A stretch of 64,000 bases of DNA. Source: Tretioscincus oriximinensis. Taxonomy: Eukaryota > Chordata > Lepidosauria > Squamata > Gymnophthalmidae. The notes beneath the pieces are model-generated. The model searched no databases. It was not told the DNA's origin and saw only the letters and a program-made list of their open reading frames with translations. The stretch lies in the NCBI GenBank assembly GCA_022410635.1, contig JAJVDF010000783.1, forward strand, positions 180,753 to 244,752. The letters run 5' to 3'. Positions 52,326 through 63,714 of the stretch are shown here, in pieces (the first letter of the stretch is position 1; each line of letters starts with the position of its first letter). The translations under genes were made by a program, and so were the position numbers.

Positions 52326-53422
52326 TAATGAAAATCATTGTATAAGAAAGTCATTATAAGTGTGGGCAATACATGTATCCATGCTGTAAGGGTTAAGCAT
52401 AATTCTGATGGTTGCCTGGAGAAGTTCATTGTTTGGTAGAACAAATGAGGTTGATCACTTTGTTCACTGATCCCTTTGGCCTGATGGCTACAGATATTTC
52501 AGATGTTTAAGGCCCTGTTTAATTCACACATTTACGTTTGAACCTGCTTAAGATCCAAAGAATAGGGACCGAAGACGGTTCTGACGTGGGCTTTTGAAAC
52601 ATTTTCAATTCAGGTAAACGTCCAAGAGACAGTTTAGAATCAGATAAGCCCCAAACAGGTAGGCAAATCCTTCAGTTTCAGTTTGAAAATCCCTCTAAGG
52701 AAAAGGAAAGATATTCACAAGAAGACACTTTTTTGGTATAGGTTGTAGCATTCTTTCATGAGACAGTTCAGAACAAGTCATGATACGGTAAGCCATTAAT
52801 AAGTATTAATTTAAGATTTCCCTTTCAGACTTAAACTTAATTCTGCAATCCACAAACCCTCTCAAGAACATCANTAATGAAAATCATTGTATAAGAAAGT
52901 CATTATAAGTGTGGGCAATACATGTATCCATGCTGTAAGGGTTAAGCATAATTCTGATGGTTGCCTGGAGAAGTTCATTGTTTGGTAGAACAAATGAGGT
53001 TGATCACTTTGTTCACTGATCCCTTTGGCCTGATGGCTACAGATATTTCAGATGTTTAAGGCCCTGTTTAATTCACACATTTACGTTTGAACCTGCTTAA
53101 GATCCAAAGAATAGGGACCGAAGACGGTTCTGACGTGGGCTTTTGAAACATTTTCAATTCAGGTAAACGTCCAAGAGACAGTTTAGAATCAGATAAGCCC
53201 CAAACAGGTAGGCAAATCCTTCAGTTTCAGTTTGAAAATCCCTCTAAGGAAAAGGAAAGATATTCACAAGAAGACACTTTTTTGGTATAGGTTGTAGCAT
53301 TCTTTCATGAGACAGTTCAGAACAAGTCATGATACGGTAAGCCATTAATAAGTATTAATTTAAGATTTCCCTTTCAGACTTAAACTTAATTCTGCAATCC
53401 ACAAACCCTCTCAAGAACATCA
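52326..53422. repeat. Perfect 549-base tandem duplication with one n at the junction
   Basis: 52325-52873 recurs at 52874-53422. Read by eye, no mismatch was found apart from the n at 52874. A single n between two apparently identical copies suggests unmerged contig ends rather than a natural duplication. Confidence 0.75.
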
Positions 53423-54360
53423 AAAATGAAAATAAAGAAGTTCAGTGCAGAAATGGTCATAAGAAGTCATGTCTTTGGTAAATGATGTAGCATTCTTCCA
53501 GGAGAAATTTCCGAATAAGGTAAGTACTCCTTCACAAGGTAAGCAGTTGTTTAAGTATTAATTTGAGAATTCCCTTTAAGATATAAAGTGGCTCCTGCAA
53601 TCCATACACTCNNNNNNNNNNNNNNNNNNNNNNNNNNNNNNNNNNNNNNNNNNNNNNNNNNNNNNNNNNNNNNNNNNNNNNNNNNNNNNNNNNNNNNNNN
53701 NNNNNNNNNNNNNNNNNNNNNNNNNNNNNNNNNNNNNNNNNNNNNNNNNNNNNNNNNNNNNNNNNNNNNNNNNNNNNNNNNNNNNNNNNNNNNNNNNNNN
53801 NNNNNNNNNNNNNNNNNNNNNNNNNNNNNNNNNNNNNNNNNNNNNNNNNNNNNNNNNNNNNNNNNNNNNNNNNNNNNNNNNNNNNNNNNNNNNNNNNNNN
53901 NNNNNNNNNNNNNNNNNNNNNNNNNNNNNNNNNNNNNNNNNNNNNNNNNNNNNNNNNNNNNNNNNNNNNNNNNNNNNNNNNNNNNNNNNNNNNNNNNNNN
54001 NNNNNNNNNNNNNNNNNNNNNNNNNNNNNNNNNNNNNNNNNNNNNNNNNNNNNNNNNNNNNNNNNNNNNNNNNNNNNNNNNNNNNNNNNNNNNNNNNNNN
54101 NNNNNNNNNNNNNNNTTTAATTGTTAATTTGGGGATTCCCTCCCAGATATAAAGTGGCTCCTGCAATCCATACGCTCTCTAAGAGAAAGGAGGAATGAAT
54201 GTAAAGAACTTCACAGCAAAGATCATTATGAGAAGTCGTAGTTTTTGTTAAAAGTGGAAGCTATCTTCTAGGATGAAATTCCAAATCAGGTAATTCCTTC
54301 CTGACAAGGTAAATCATTATTTAAGCATTTATTTGATAATTCTTTTTCAGATATAAAGCA
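53280..54360. repeat. Satellite-like tandem repeat, period about 195 bases, spanning the gap
   Basis: 'gtagcattctttcatgag' (53291) is followed about 195 bases on by 'gtagcattcttccaggag'. 'gatataaagtggctcctgca' occurs on both sides of the gap, and 'gatataaagc' follows about 198 bases later. Phrases such as 'tttaagtattaattt(g/a)aga' and 'tccctttcaga' recur in each unit. A more diverged unit lies within the 549-base duplication. Confidence 0.6.
53612..54115. other. Assembly gap (504 n)
   Basis: Unbroken run of n inside the satellite-like array. Frames that run across it are meaningless. Confidence 0.99.
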
Positions 54361-54735
54361 AATGTTCTCTTGGTAGCACAGATTCCAGGTCATTATGATC
54401 TGTTAAGAATATTATCTCTCCACAGGTGTTGTGACAGAAGGATAATCCAGAGAAACATATGGAAATATGAGGACATAGAAGGATATCTATCAGGAACAGT
54501 TAGTAAGAACGAAATTCAGATCTACGCTTTAAGGAACAGATCAAACAGGAAAATGGAGAAGGCAGAAGAAGGTGCTGTTTGAACACACACTTTTAATTCA
54601 TCTAAATGTTTCAAGTTTAGACCAGTTCTTCTGGAATGGATTAAAAGCACTCAGATCCCATTTCTATTCTCTTTCAGTGATCAAAGAGCTCGGAGTAGTG
54701 ATGCCTGGACACTGAAAGACGCTGGAAAGGAGAAA
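54361..54735. other. No gene recognised
   Basis: A 70-codon frame (54370-54582) has no recognisable feature. Confidence 0.4.
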
Positions 54736-54985
54736 TGTGGGGAAGGGGACATAGTTGCTTTTCATGGCCCTTTCTCAACATGCTCAGGCTTAAGACTGAC
54801 TGCCATTTTTGGGGTCGGAAAGGAATTTTCCTCCAGGACGGATTGGCCTAAGAGCTTGGAGGTTTTTTGCCTTCCTCTGAGCATGGAGCAGGGGCCACTT
54901 GACATGTTAGAAGATGTCTTAAGGCAATGCAAATGATTGAACCTGAAACCTTGTAAAATAAAAAATATATTGATTAAAAGCAACG
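54736..54985 (+). repeat. Dispersed repeat, CR1-related by content
   Basis: 'tttttggggtcggaaaggaa', 'ttttcctccaggacggattg' and 'ttttttgccttcctctgagc' are common sauropsid CR1-associated words. It ends with an 'aaaataaaaaatatattg' A-rich tail. Confidence 0.45.
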
Positions 54986-55635
54986 CTTCTTTTTACTGTT
55001 TGATTCTATTGACAAGTAGAAACCCAGATTCTGCTGTGAGATGGATTAGAAGTTAGAAGTTTGATACACAAGGAACTGAGGTAGAAAAAACTGAAAAACA
55101 TTGAGGGGAAAAGTTCTGAAATATTTCAGACTCAACACAAAGTGCCGTGCGTGGAAACACATCCCAATGGAGGAAAGAGAAAGCGCTTCTTAATAAAGGG
55201 ATTTTCCTGAAACCTTTTAGTGTAGTTCAATCTAGATGGAGAAGACCATCTACCCCAGAAGCCCATCAAACAGGATGATATCAATGGTTCTCTCAGTGTA
55301 TAGAGGAAGTAAGCCTATTCCTATCTCAAGTAATCAGGGAAACCTTTTCACAAGCAGGCAGATGGGGAAGTTTTGAGATCAAACTGGAGTAAGCAATGCA
55401 AGGACAATCAAATGAACTAAATTCATTTATGGGTTTCAGTTGTATTTCTGCTTGCTTTTCTATACCATTCTTTTACAATGGCAAGTTTATTATAAAAGCT
55501 TGGATTATCCAACAGTTTCATGAAACTGGTAATAGTAAGAGCAGCAGCCCAAACTGTGAGGTGAATGGAGCTCTTTTGTGCTGTTGGGAGGATCTATGGG
55601 GCAGCCTCTTCTGCCTAGCCTGCGTGTGGCTCCGC
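54986..55635. other. No gene recognised
   Basis: Mixed DNA. A 146-codon frame (55396-55836) runs into the L2 tail and is not credible as a gene. Confidence 0.4.
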
Positions 55636-55905
55636 GGACTACAGCTCCCAGCCTGCACTGTTACTCGGCCCATGGAAGGGACGGTGCCTCTGTNGAACAG
55701 TCCCCCACTCAGGTCATCATCATCGTTGGAGAAGTTCTTTGAAGAACGCTTTCACCCGGCCTTTGGCTGGAGAAATGTCATGTTTGTCCCCACTTTTAGA
55801 TGCTGCTTTATATTGTTTTTGCTAATTTTGTATTGATGTTTTATTGTTGGCCACCCTAAGACATTCGGGTATAGGGTGGGGTACAGGCATAAATAAATAA
55901 AATAA
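55636..55905 (+). mobile_element. L2-type LINE 3' tail with an 'actacagctcccagc' segment
   Basis: Ends 'ccaccctaagacattcgggt', 'atagggtggggtacaggca', then (taaa)n. The promoter-like 'ggactacagctcccagcctg' near 55636 is discussed separately. Confidence 0.55.
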
Positions 55906-56769
55906 ACAGTAATCTGTGCCCAGGTTTTCTGCTGACAAGAAGGGTACCAGTCCTGTTTCCTGAGCCCTTGAGATCTGGATTAAGGGAATCTTGCTTCACT
56001 CACCGGCAGCAGGAGACCTCAGACCAACCCAAAAGGTCTCTGGCACTTGGGCCTTTTCTGCCCTGGAGTTATATTCCAGGATACATCTTGCAACAGGGGC
56101 CGGACATCCACATGCCAATGTCAACCATGCACAGAAAGAGACATCTGATCATCTATACTCACTTTAAAACCTTCTTCAGTCCCCAAGTGCTGTGAAAGTG
56201 GATTGAACTCAGGTCTTTGGCTTTTCATAATGTGGGAAAATTTGTTCTTTGCTACTTTATTTCTTCAGTATAAAAGCGATGTGAAAGTGGATTTAATCCG
56301 TACTGGCTCCTCCTCCACAAGGGAGTCGCCATGTTAGGGGAACTCCATGCTCTGTTCCCCCAACATGGTGCTACCGATGCTGCCCACTCTCCCAGCAGCC
56401 AAGGGGAATGAAGGAGGGAGAGTGGGCGGCAACCCAGTATGGAAAGTGGGAATTGCCAAATTAACAACATGTGTGCCATCAGGGAACCTCTGCGGAGCAC
56501 TCAACGGCCGGCGCTGATTGGCATCGAAGCACACCGACGCTTCCAGACGTATACTCTCTTTGGGCACAACACCAGCGTGGTCACCAGTGTGGTGTTACGG
56601 TTGAAGCGACCAGGGGGCTGCGAGTGCCGGCATCTTGGGCAAGCGGTCGGTGAAGCAGCCAGGTGGCTGTAAGTATAAGCATCTTGGGCCAAGACACCGA
56701 CGCTCGCAGCTGCCTGGCCTCTTCGCCGCCCATTTACCCAAGATGCCGACATTCAACGCTGCCACTTCC
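55906..56769. other. CpG-rich unclassified DNA
   Basis: 56280-56760 is unusually CpG-rich for this window and contains related direct and inverted segments ('cggcatcttgggcaagcgg', 'agcatcttgggccaag', 'acccaagatgccgac'). Several overlapping frames on both strands have no domain. Probably a repeat. Confidence 0.35.
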
Positions 56770-56990
56770 GGAATCTGCTTCTGTGAATGGCACCTGGAAT
56801 GACATCACTTTCTGTCTCTGCCCCGGAAGTGATGTCACTTTTGGGGCGGGGCAGGAAGTGACATCAGGAGTGTGAGGGCCAGAGTAACATCACTTCCTGT
56901 CCCAGGTCCAGAAGTGATGTCACTTCCGGGGCAGGACAGGAAGTGATGTCACTCTGGCCCTCACATTCGTGCAATGATGTTTGATCGGCC
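56770..56990. repeat. Palindromic CRE/ETS-like tandem repeats (copy 2)
   Basis: At least four 'GGAAGTGA(T)GTCACTTCC'-type palindromes: near 56805, 56826, 56912 and 56940. They are separated by 'cctgtc(c)c' and 'ggggc(a)gg' words and flanked by an inverted 'gtgagggccagagt..'/'actctggccctcac' pair. Confidence 0.6.
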
Positions 56991-58770
56991 CTCGGGTACA
57001 AAAAGGTTGGACCTTTGATGTAATCTAACAATACCTTTTTGTTGTAATATTTTTAGTGCTATATTTAAATTATTATTTGTTGAATATATACTCCTTAATA
57101 ATTAGTATTTACTATATGTATTTCCTAATAAATCTTCTTTCCTTGTTTTCCAGATTTTCAGCACCCATTGTTCTATTATTCTGGTGAAAGTTTTATAATT
57201 TCCTTCTAGTTTAAATAATTTCTTTCTTTCCATATAGCTTTCCATTTTTAGTCTTATATTGGATCCGTAATAAATTCTTTAAATGAAATGTGTCATTCAT
57301 TTTTTGGATGTCCAGAATTCCTCTTCCCCTTCTTTCTCCCTGACCATACATATGAACATAAGAGGACCCCATGCCCATCTAGTACAGCATTCTACCCCAC
57401 ATAGTGCCCACAAATGGCACCTCAGCTCTTTGAAGCAAAAGAAGGCAAATACTTCACCTGTCTAGACGCAGTCCTGGAAAAAGAAATATGTTTTTAACCA
57501 GGTGCCAAAAACTATACAAACTGCCTAGTAACCTCCAGAGAAAGATTGTTCCAACATTGAGGGTCTAGTTCTTGGTTCGATTCATAAGAATGTAAGAACC
57601 TAGAACCTAGGAGGAGCCCTGCTGAATCGAGATGGGGCTATCTAGACTCACATCTTGTCTCACCCAGAGGCCCACCAATTACAGAAGAAGGCAAAATCTT
57701 CCATAGTAATTTAAATAATTTTCTTTCCACATTATATAAACCAAAGATGTGTTTTCTGAGTTAGAGAATGCTGAAATAAACAGCTTGCCATTTTGCTGGT
57801 GGATTTTTTGATTCTCAAAGTAGACGGAACCTGGATTAAATCTTAGGTGACCTAACGGGGGTTTGCTACCACGTTATAAGGTGTCAGCACAGCAGAGGCA
57901 GCTGATCATCAGGATACGGACACATGTAGAATCTGACTCCCATCAAGAACTCACAAAGAGGCCATAAGCTTAGATCAAGAGGCAAGATCTAGGAGGCCCA
58001 CGTGGGTTATGGAACCTCCAGCGCACCCCTGTGTGCTGGTTTTTATTGACATTAGATCAGAAGGCGTGTGCAAGAAAACAGACGTCAGAGAATGGGAGTT
58101 CCGAAGGTGTGGTTTGGGGCAGACCGGAGGTGGGCCCAGGTTGTGACACCTGTGTGACGTTTCTCCCTCCTCCCAAGGGGTGCAGCCTGTGTCAGGAAAC
58201 TCCAAATATGGGTATGGTTTGGGTGATACAAGATTGATCCCTGTAGCTGCCAGGACCTGTGACCTGTGACCTGTTCACCTCCTGGAGAGGTGATAGCCAG
58301 AACTTCCTCAGGGCTTCCAGGCAGTTGATTAATGCCATTAAGCCAAGTCGCCTGATATAATGGGTGCACATAGAGATAATGGATGCAGGTAAACATTGCC
58401 AAGATGTGTGTTGCTTCAGGGCAGGAAGCGAGATCAGCTCTCTTGCAACACCCTGTGCTGCAAATTTCCCACAATCTTTGCAGACATGAGGCCTGGGCTT
58501 CTAGAGACCGATGCTTGTATATTTTTATATCAAATATATTTATGCCAATTAATATATTACTAATGGCAAACCCCGACAGTGACCGTGTGACCAGGACTCG
58601 GGTACATTATAATGATTTCTTCCTCCTCCTCTTCTCACCCTGACTTGACTCTGCTGCTCAAATTTCTTGGCATCTGGAGAGATGGTCCCCAGGACTCTTC
58701 CCTGCTCTCCCTGGGAGAGATCCAGTCCTCAACGTAAACTCCATGTTTACAGTTCTCCAAGAGATCATAA
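56991..58770. other. No gene recognised; fragments of dispersed repeats
   Basis: 57350-57430 and 57585-57690 contain 'aacataagagga..cccat' and 'gtaagaacctag..ggagccctgctgaatc', decayed relatives of the CR1/L3-like family. Frames in 57975-58474 on both strands have no domain. Confidence 0.4.
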
Positions 58771-59640
58771 GGGTCACTTTAGTTCACAGTGGCTGAGGCA
58801 GCAGTGAAGGAGGTTGGCTGTGAAGGAAACAGAACCAGAGCAGAAGAGGAGGAGGATGGGCGGGCTTTGGTGGTAGACGAAGGGGCACGGCCTGTCTGGT
58901 ATGGAGGCTTGAATTGATGTCGCTGGGGTTGTGGAAGGGTGGAGCGGGTTGGGCCAGGCTGTCGCACCAGGCAATCCGAGAGAGTGTGTGCTGGGCTAGC
59001 ATAGTAAAGACACAAGTTGGCATCCCTGCGACGTTGCTTTTAAGAATCAGAGAGCTTATCATGTCTGGGGTGTTTGGATGGGGGAGGTGGAGCGTCAGAA
59101 GGCAACTTTTAATATTCTAATAAACTGATTGGAAGCTAGCATAATCCAGGCATTGAGGGTAGGAGGGGGGTCATGGTGGAAAGCCAGTTTCTGAATAGGG
59201 ACGGAGAGCCCCTCACGAAAGTGCATTGCTAAGCCAAAGTCACTGAGATGGGGCACATCAGAAGCTAAGGCCATGAAATCAGATGCATATCTAGCGACAG
59301 AATTGGATCCTTGTTTGATCGCGCCCAGATTTTGGAAAGTCATCTCCTCCCACGTTGCATCATGGAAGTGAGCAATAAATGCGTCATGAAATTCACGGAG
59401 GGTGGGATCAACATTCATAGTGAGGCAAAAGGAGATGGCCCAGGAGGCCGCTGCGCCCGTTAGTTTGCCAATGGTGTAAGTCACTTTCACTTGCTCTGAT
59501 CTGAATTGCTCAGGACGAGACCTCATGAAGAGCGACATCTTCAGAATAAATTCAAGGAGTTGGGTGGCGTCGCCAGAGAAGAGGGGTGGTTCAATTGCCA
59601 TGGCTAGAACAGAGGTGGGAGCATGGGCTGTAGCGGTAGA
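58770..59640 (-). pseudogene. Ty3/gypsy-type Gag relic with zinc knuckle
   Basis: The 168-codon frame 59095-59601 reads PPLFSGDATQLLEFILKMSL, VKVTYTIGKLTGAAASWAIS, FHDAFIAHFHD, RYASDFMALASDVPHLSD and HFREGLSVPIQKLAF, the Retrotrans_gag fold seen in Sushi-ichi-type elements and PEG10/RTL relatives. It ends in a stop, but in another frame (59015-58774) a zinc-knuckle-like CLYYASPAHTLSDC follows, with CX2-Y-X4HX4C spacing, so the second cysteine is lost. A frameshift and stops separate the parts. No protease or polymerase follows. The frame is open for some distance upstream of the first ATG. A relic is the best reading; a domesticated gene is unlikely. Confidence 0.65.
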
Positions 59641-59739
59641 GGGGCCAGCGGAGCAATGAGGGCCGCAGGGGATGGTAAAAAAGGAGAGAGCAAAAATATA
59701 GGGTAGGAGGTACCTAACAGATGGTGTTTGCCTTTTTTT

Positions 59740-60110
59740 GTAGCTATTTCACATTATTGACTCATATTTAGTCTGTTTAGTCCATACAGCCATGTCCTTT
59801 TCACATGCGCCGCTGCTCAGATTCCTCCCATTCTTTATGTGGTATTTTCATTTTTCTTCCCCAGATGTAGGACATTATATTTCTCCCTATAAACATCCCT
59901 ATGTTAGCTCCAATCTTTTTTCTCTCTTATTTAATATTAGTAACACCTTCTAGCTTTGGGTCATCAGCAAATTTTAACAGTTTTCGTCAATTCCCCCATC
60001 GTCTTATCTAAATCATTTCTAATAATGCTAAACAGGACTTCATCAGTACAAAACAGCTATTTTCCGTGGTCCTCTAGACACCCCCAACCAACAGGGTTCT
60101 TTTTTCTTTT
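59740..60110. repeat. CR1/L3-like non-coding repeat segment
   Basis: 'ttgactcatatttagtctg', 'ttttcacatgcgccgctgc', 'gatgtaggacattatatttc' and 'tttgggtcatcagcaaattt' follow, in order, a common sauropsid LINE-derived sequence recalled from other genomes. Confidence 0.5.
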
Positions 60111-61120
60111 GGTAGATAAAGGCAATGTCTTCCTTCTTGGACTGCAGCCAGATGTGAACAGAACACATAGATTGCATACATGGGGTTGTTTAAATTTGTA
60201 ACTCCCAGTCAGGAATCTGTGTTGATGTCACACATGGAATAGTGCATACAATGCTTGTCCCCAAATCTCAAAATGAAATTGTGGCTGGGACTATGTGGTT
60301 ATTCCCAGGAACCCTGGTCACTTTGGACAGTCTAGCAAGCACTTTTGTACTCCACTGCATCAAGCCAAATTGCCAACATATCCGTGAACCTTTGGCACCC
60401 CTGAGTCCTAAATGGGTTTATATCTCAGAAAACGTAGGCAGGAATTGGATCTGCCATTTCTGCATTGGTCTGTGGATGGCCAAGATCTGAGCCGATTCAT
60501 AGATCTAAATGAGGCACAGTGGGGACCAAGTGAATACGCAGCCTGGTTTCACATACCCTTTCTCTGCACTGGAGGGTCCAGTGAGGGGGTGCCTGTGGGA
60601 CAAGGGCGGGTAATATTCGGATCGTCTTTCTCCAGCTCTTACCATCTCATTGAAATATTATGCTTGGAGCACTTTGAACTTGCACAGGCATTCCTTGACA
60701 GTCCTGCTAAACCCAATTGTGCACAGGGCTCAGGCTGTGGTACGAAAAAAGTTATTTTGACTGTGCAGCAGCTGCACATCCACCTGTGAATGGGTCCCCG
60801 TGCACCTCAAAGGGCTCCCAGCATGGCGTCTACTTCCCTGTAATGAAGTGTTTCCTGACTGGAAGCCATTTTGCAAAACGAGCAGCTACAGTAGGCTGCA
60901 TGCAATTGCAGCGCATTGAAGGTTGGACATATGTTTCCACATGGGTCGGATTGAAGTTATATAGAGCATGGGACCTACCAAATGCTTCTAAACATTCTTA
61001 AGCAGAAATAGAAGGCAAAAGAATCATCTGCTATTGCCTTCTTGCCTTTGATGGCCTCCATGAATATTGATGAGGTGCTGATTCCATTAATTGGGGATGT
61101 AATCACCACCTGTTCTGGAA
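60111..61120. other. No gene recognised
   Basis: Frames of up to 125 codons on the plus strand lack domains or support. Confidence 0.4.
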
Positions 61121-61480
61121 ATAAAGGTTACAGACCAATGACCTTCAGGATGCAAAAAATGATTTCCCTTTGCCCATTCCGTCTTGCCCATAAGATTCAA
61201 ACAACGTTCCCTAGTTCTAGTATCGTGTGACCCAGCAAGTTTTGTCTCTGTACACATTTTCCACCCCATATATGATTTTACAGATTTCAATGAGGGAACC
61301 TGCCAAACCTTTTCTTTCAAGGCTGAAGAGACCTTCATATTAGCATGTGGTTCTCGCCCCTTGATCATTCTTGCTGTCCTTCTTTACATCTTTTCCCCAT
61401 TCCTCAACGTGATAGTTTCTTTAGGCCGCGATGGGAAATGTCACAAACTACTTAATGTACTAAAAATGCTGTCCTGAAAC
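61121..61480. repeat. CR1/L3-like non-coding repeat segment
   Basis: 'ttccctagttctagtatcgt', 'ttttccaccccatatatgat' and 'aaggctgaagagacc'. Related to 45980-46085 and 63120-63300. Confidence 0.5.
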
Positions 61481-61609
61481 TGTAATCAATCAGAAGAATT
61501 AAATGCCAATATTGTGGCGGGGAGGAGGGAGGTATAGGGAGAGAAATAACAGTAAATATAAGAGAATCAGAAGTATACACCTTCACAAGGTAAAAGCGAT
61601 GAAATACAT

Positions 61610-61660
61610 GTAAATATATATGCATATATATATATTATATGTATATATTACATATACATA
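61610..61660. repeat. (AT)n-rich run
   Basis: 'atatatgcatatatatatat' and following AT alternation. Confidence 0.85.
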
Positions 61661-61962
61661 CCAGTGATGGCTGGCCTCTGGGTTCGTTGTGGCAACCGAA
61701 CACACCAGAAATTAAAATCAATGATAAAATCTCCATAGAAAATAATGGAAGAACCCTTGGCCAATCGCAGGCCTTCTTAGAGGAACAAATCAGGGTCGCC
61801 GATCCCAGAAGTGGAACCAATGGGAGGCCTGCCTGGGCGGGGCTACAGTCCCTCTTTCAGTCTGCCCGGAGGTGCCATTTTGTATTGGCCATTCAACTAA
61901 CAGACAGAGAGCAAGTCTGGTAAGCAGGGCCAGATTTAGGCTGCCAAGGGTCGGGTCCTGGT
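61661..61962. other. No gene recognised
   Basis: A GC-richer block with 'aatcgcaggccttcttagag' and similar text. Possibly an unclassified repeat. Confidence 0.35.
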
Positions 61963-62084
61963 GGCAGCAGCCTCCACATTTAACCACCCTGGGCTGCAGC
62001 TGCAGGAGGCCCCCGAGGAAGGGGCTTCCTGCTGGCATTTCCTACAGCTGCTGCCCAGGGCAGCAAGATGTGGAGGCTGCTGCC
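61963..62084. repeat. Inverted repeat forming a long hairpin
   Basis: Perfect 16-base ends (ggcagcagcctccaca at 61963-61978 and its complement at 62069-62084). An inner imperfect pair (ccctgggctgcagctgcagga near 62000-62011 and its near complement near 62040-62060) extends the stem. Confidence 0.5.
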
Positions 62085-62139
62085 AATGGAGCCAGGGACA
62101 GAAGTTCCTTCTGGGCTGCACTCTTGAGAGGCAAGCCAC

Positions 62140-63060
62140 GAGGAAGGTTACCTTCCTTTCTCTTNCTTTTCTTTCTGTGCTTTCTCTCCTTCTTTATTTC
62201 TATCCTCTGTTTTTCTTCTTCCCAGTTCCTTCTTTTTTACTTCCTCCGGCTACCTCCTCTTCGGNCNTTCCTTCCCTCCTTGCTTCATAATTTCATTTAA
62301 TCTGAGTTCAGTCCTAGATTTCATTTGTGGTGTGTTTAGTGTGTGAATAACCAAAATTATTAGCCTGTTTTTTATTTATTTTACTCCCTAATGAGGTTTT
62401 AATTTTCTGTGGCTGTTCTTTCTTCCCTTCTTTTTCTTTCTGCAATTTCCCTTTCTCTTTCCTTCCTTATTTCTATCCTCTTTTCCCTTTTTTCCTACTT
62501 CCCCCTTCCTTCTTTTTTTTCTTCCTCTCTCTACCTCCCCTTTGGGCCTTCCTTCCCTCCGTGGTTCAGATTTTCCCCATTTGATCTGCCTTCTGCATTT
62601 TTAAAAAAATGTTTTCTGCTGTGCATATGTCTTTTATATACATAAAAAATCACTTCTAATTTGAATTGAGTTCTAGATTTCATTTGTGGTGTGTTTATAG
62701 AGTGTGAATAACAAAATTATTAGCCTAGTTTTTATTTATTTACTCCTAATGTGGTTTGTAATTTTCTGTGGCTGTTCTTTCCTCCCTTCTTTTTCTTTCT
62801 ATCTTTTCTCTTTCTATTTCCTTCCTTATTTCTATTCTCCTTTTCCTTTTTTCATCCTTCCACTTCCTTCTTTTTTTCTTCCTCTCTNTACCTCCCCTTT
62901 GGGCCTTCCTTCCCTTCTTCCTTCAGATTTTCCCCATTTAATCTGGTTTAATCTGCATTTTTAAAAGTGTTTTCTGCTGAGCATATGTCTTTTACATATA
63001 TATATACATTTTACAAACTTCTAATGTGGGTTGAGTTCTAGTTTTTCTAGTGGCAGAATG
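62140..63060. repeat. Tandem repeat, period 359 bases, pyrimidine-rich
   Basis: 'tagatttcatttgtggtgtg' occurs at 62315 and 62674, and 'ctgtggctgttctttc' at 62407 and 62766, each 359 bases apart. A third, diverged unit ends near 63050. Each unit holds a TTCC-rich run and 'tacctcccctttgggccttc'. Related to 3815-4060 and 30430-30560. Confidence 0.65.
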
Positions 63061-63099
63061 GCTCTCAGTTGTATTTGTGCCTGCNTTTCAGTGTTTAAG

Positions 63100-63310
63100 A
63101 ACTAAGACCTTCAATTAGACCACTTCTCAAACACCACCTTTCAAGGCTGAAGAGGCCTAAACGTTGCAGATGGATTTCATAAGGGAGGTGCTCCAGTCAG
63201 CTGACTGTTCCAGTTGGCCTTTTCTGCACCTCAGAAATGAGATGTGGTGACCAGAATTTTACTCAGTATTCCTAATGTGGCCTCAACACAGATTTATAAA
63301 GAGGCTAAAC
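63100..63310. repeat. CR1/L3-like non-coding repeat segment
   Basis: 'aaggctgaagaggcctaaac', 'aggtgctccagtcagctgac', 'gagatgtggtgaccagaatt' and 'aatgtggcctcaacacagat' are in the order of the known LINE-derived sequence. Confidence 0.5.
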
Positions 63311-63714
63311 AACATTTGCTGACTTGTTTTTTATTCCATTCCTGCACAGTGGTTTGATTAGGTAATCTGGTTATAAATGAGTCCCTGAGCCAACTTCTTG
63401 TAATAGCAAAAATGTTTCCTGTAGACAGGACACTAAGTGCAGAATTGTGGAGAATGCATTCTTGCGCCTAGGGCTAGNTGTGGTGCAACCTGGGAGTTGT
63501 AGTCTTCAGGACATCAGGCAAATAGCATTAGAAGTGGAAGAAAAATTTTTTTTATCAGGAAAAGTATCACCCAGCCAGCATCATCGTCACTAGCAGATAT
63601 ATTTATTTGTTTTTCCTTCTTTTAAAAGAAGCACAATTGAAAATCATATTAGGTGTGTTATTTATTATTATTTTATAAATAGACTTGCTTAATTTACACC
63701 CAGATTCAGGAATT
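63311..63714. other. No gene recognised
   Basis: It includes 'acctgggagttgtagtcttc' at 63488-63507 (reverse ACTACAACTCCCAGG type word). Confidence 0.4.

Noticed and set aside
53576..54166. Open frames on both strands across the n run
   Set aside because: They consist almost wholly of unknown bases in the assembly gap.
60412..60789. 125-codon plus-strand frame
   Set aside because: No recognisable domain, overlaps other frames, and no splice or promoter support.
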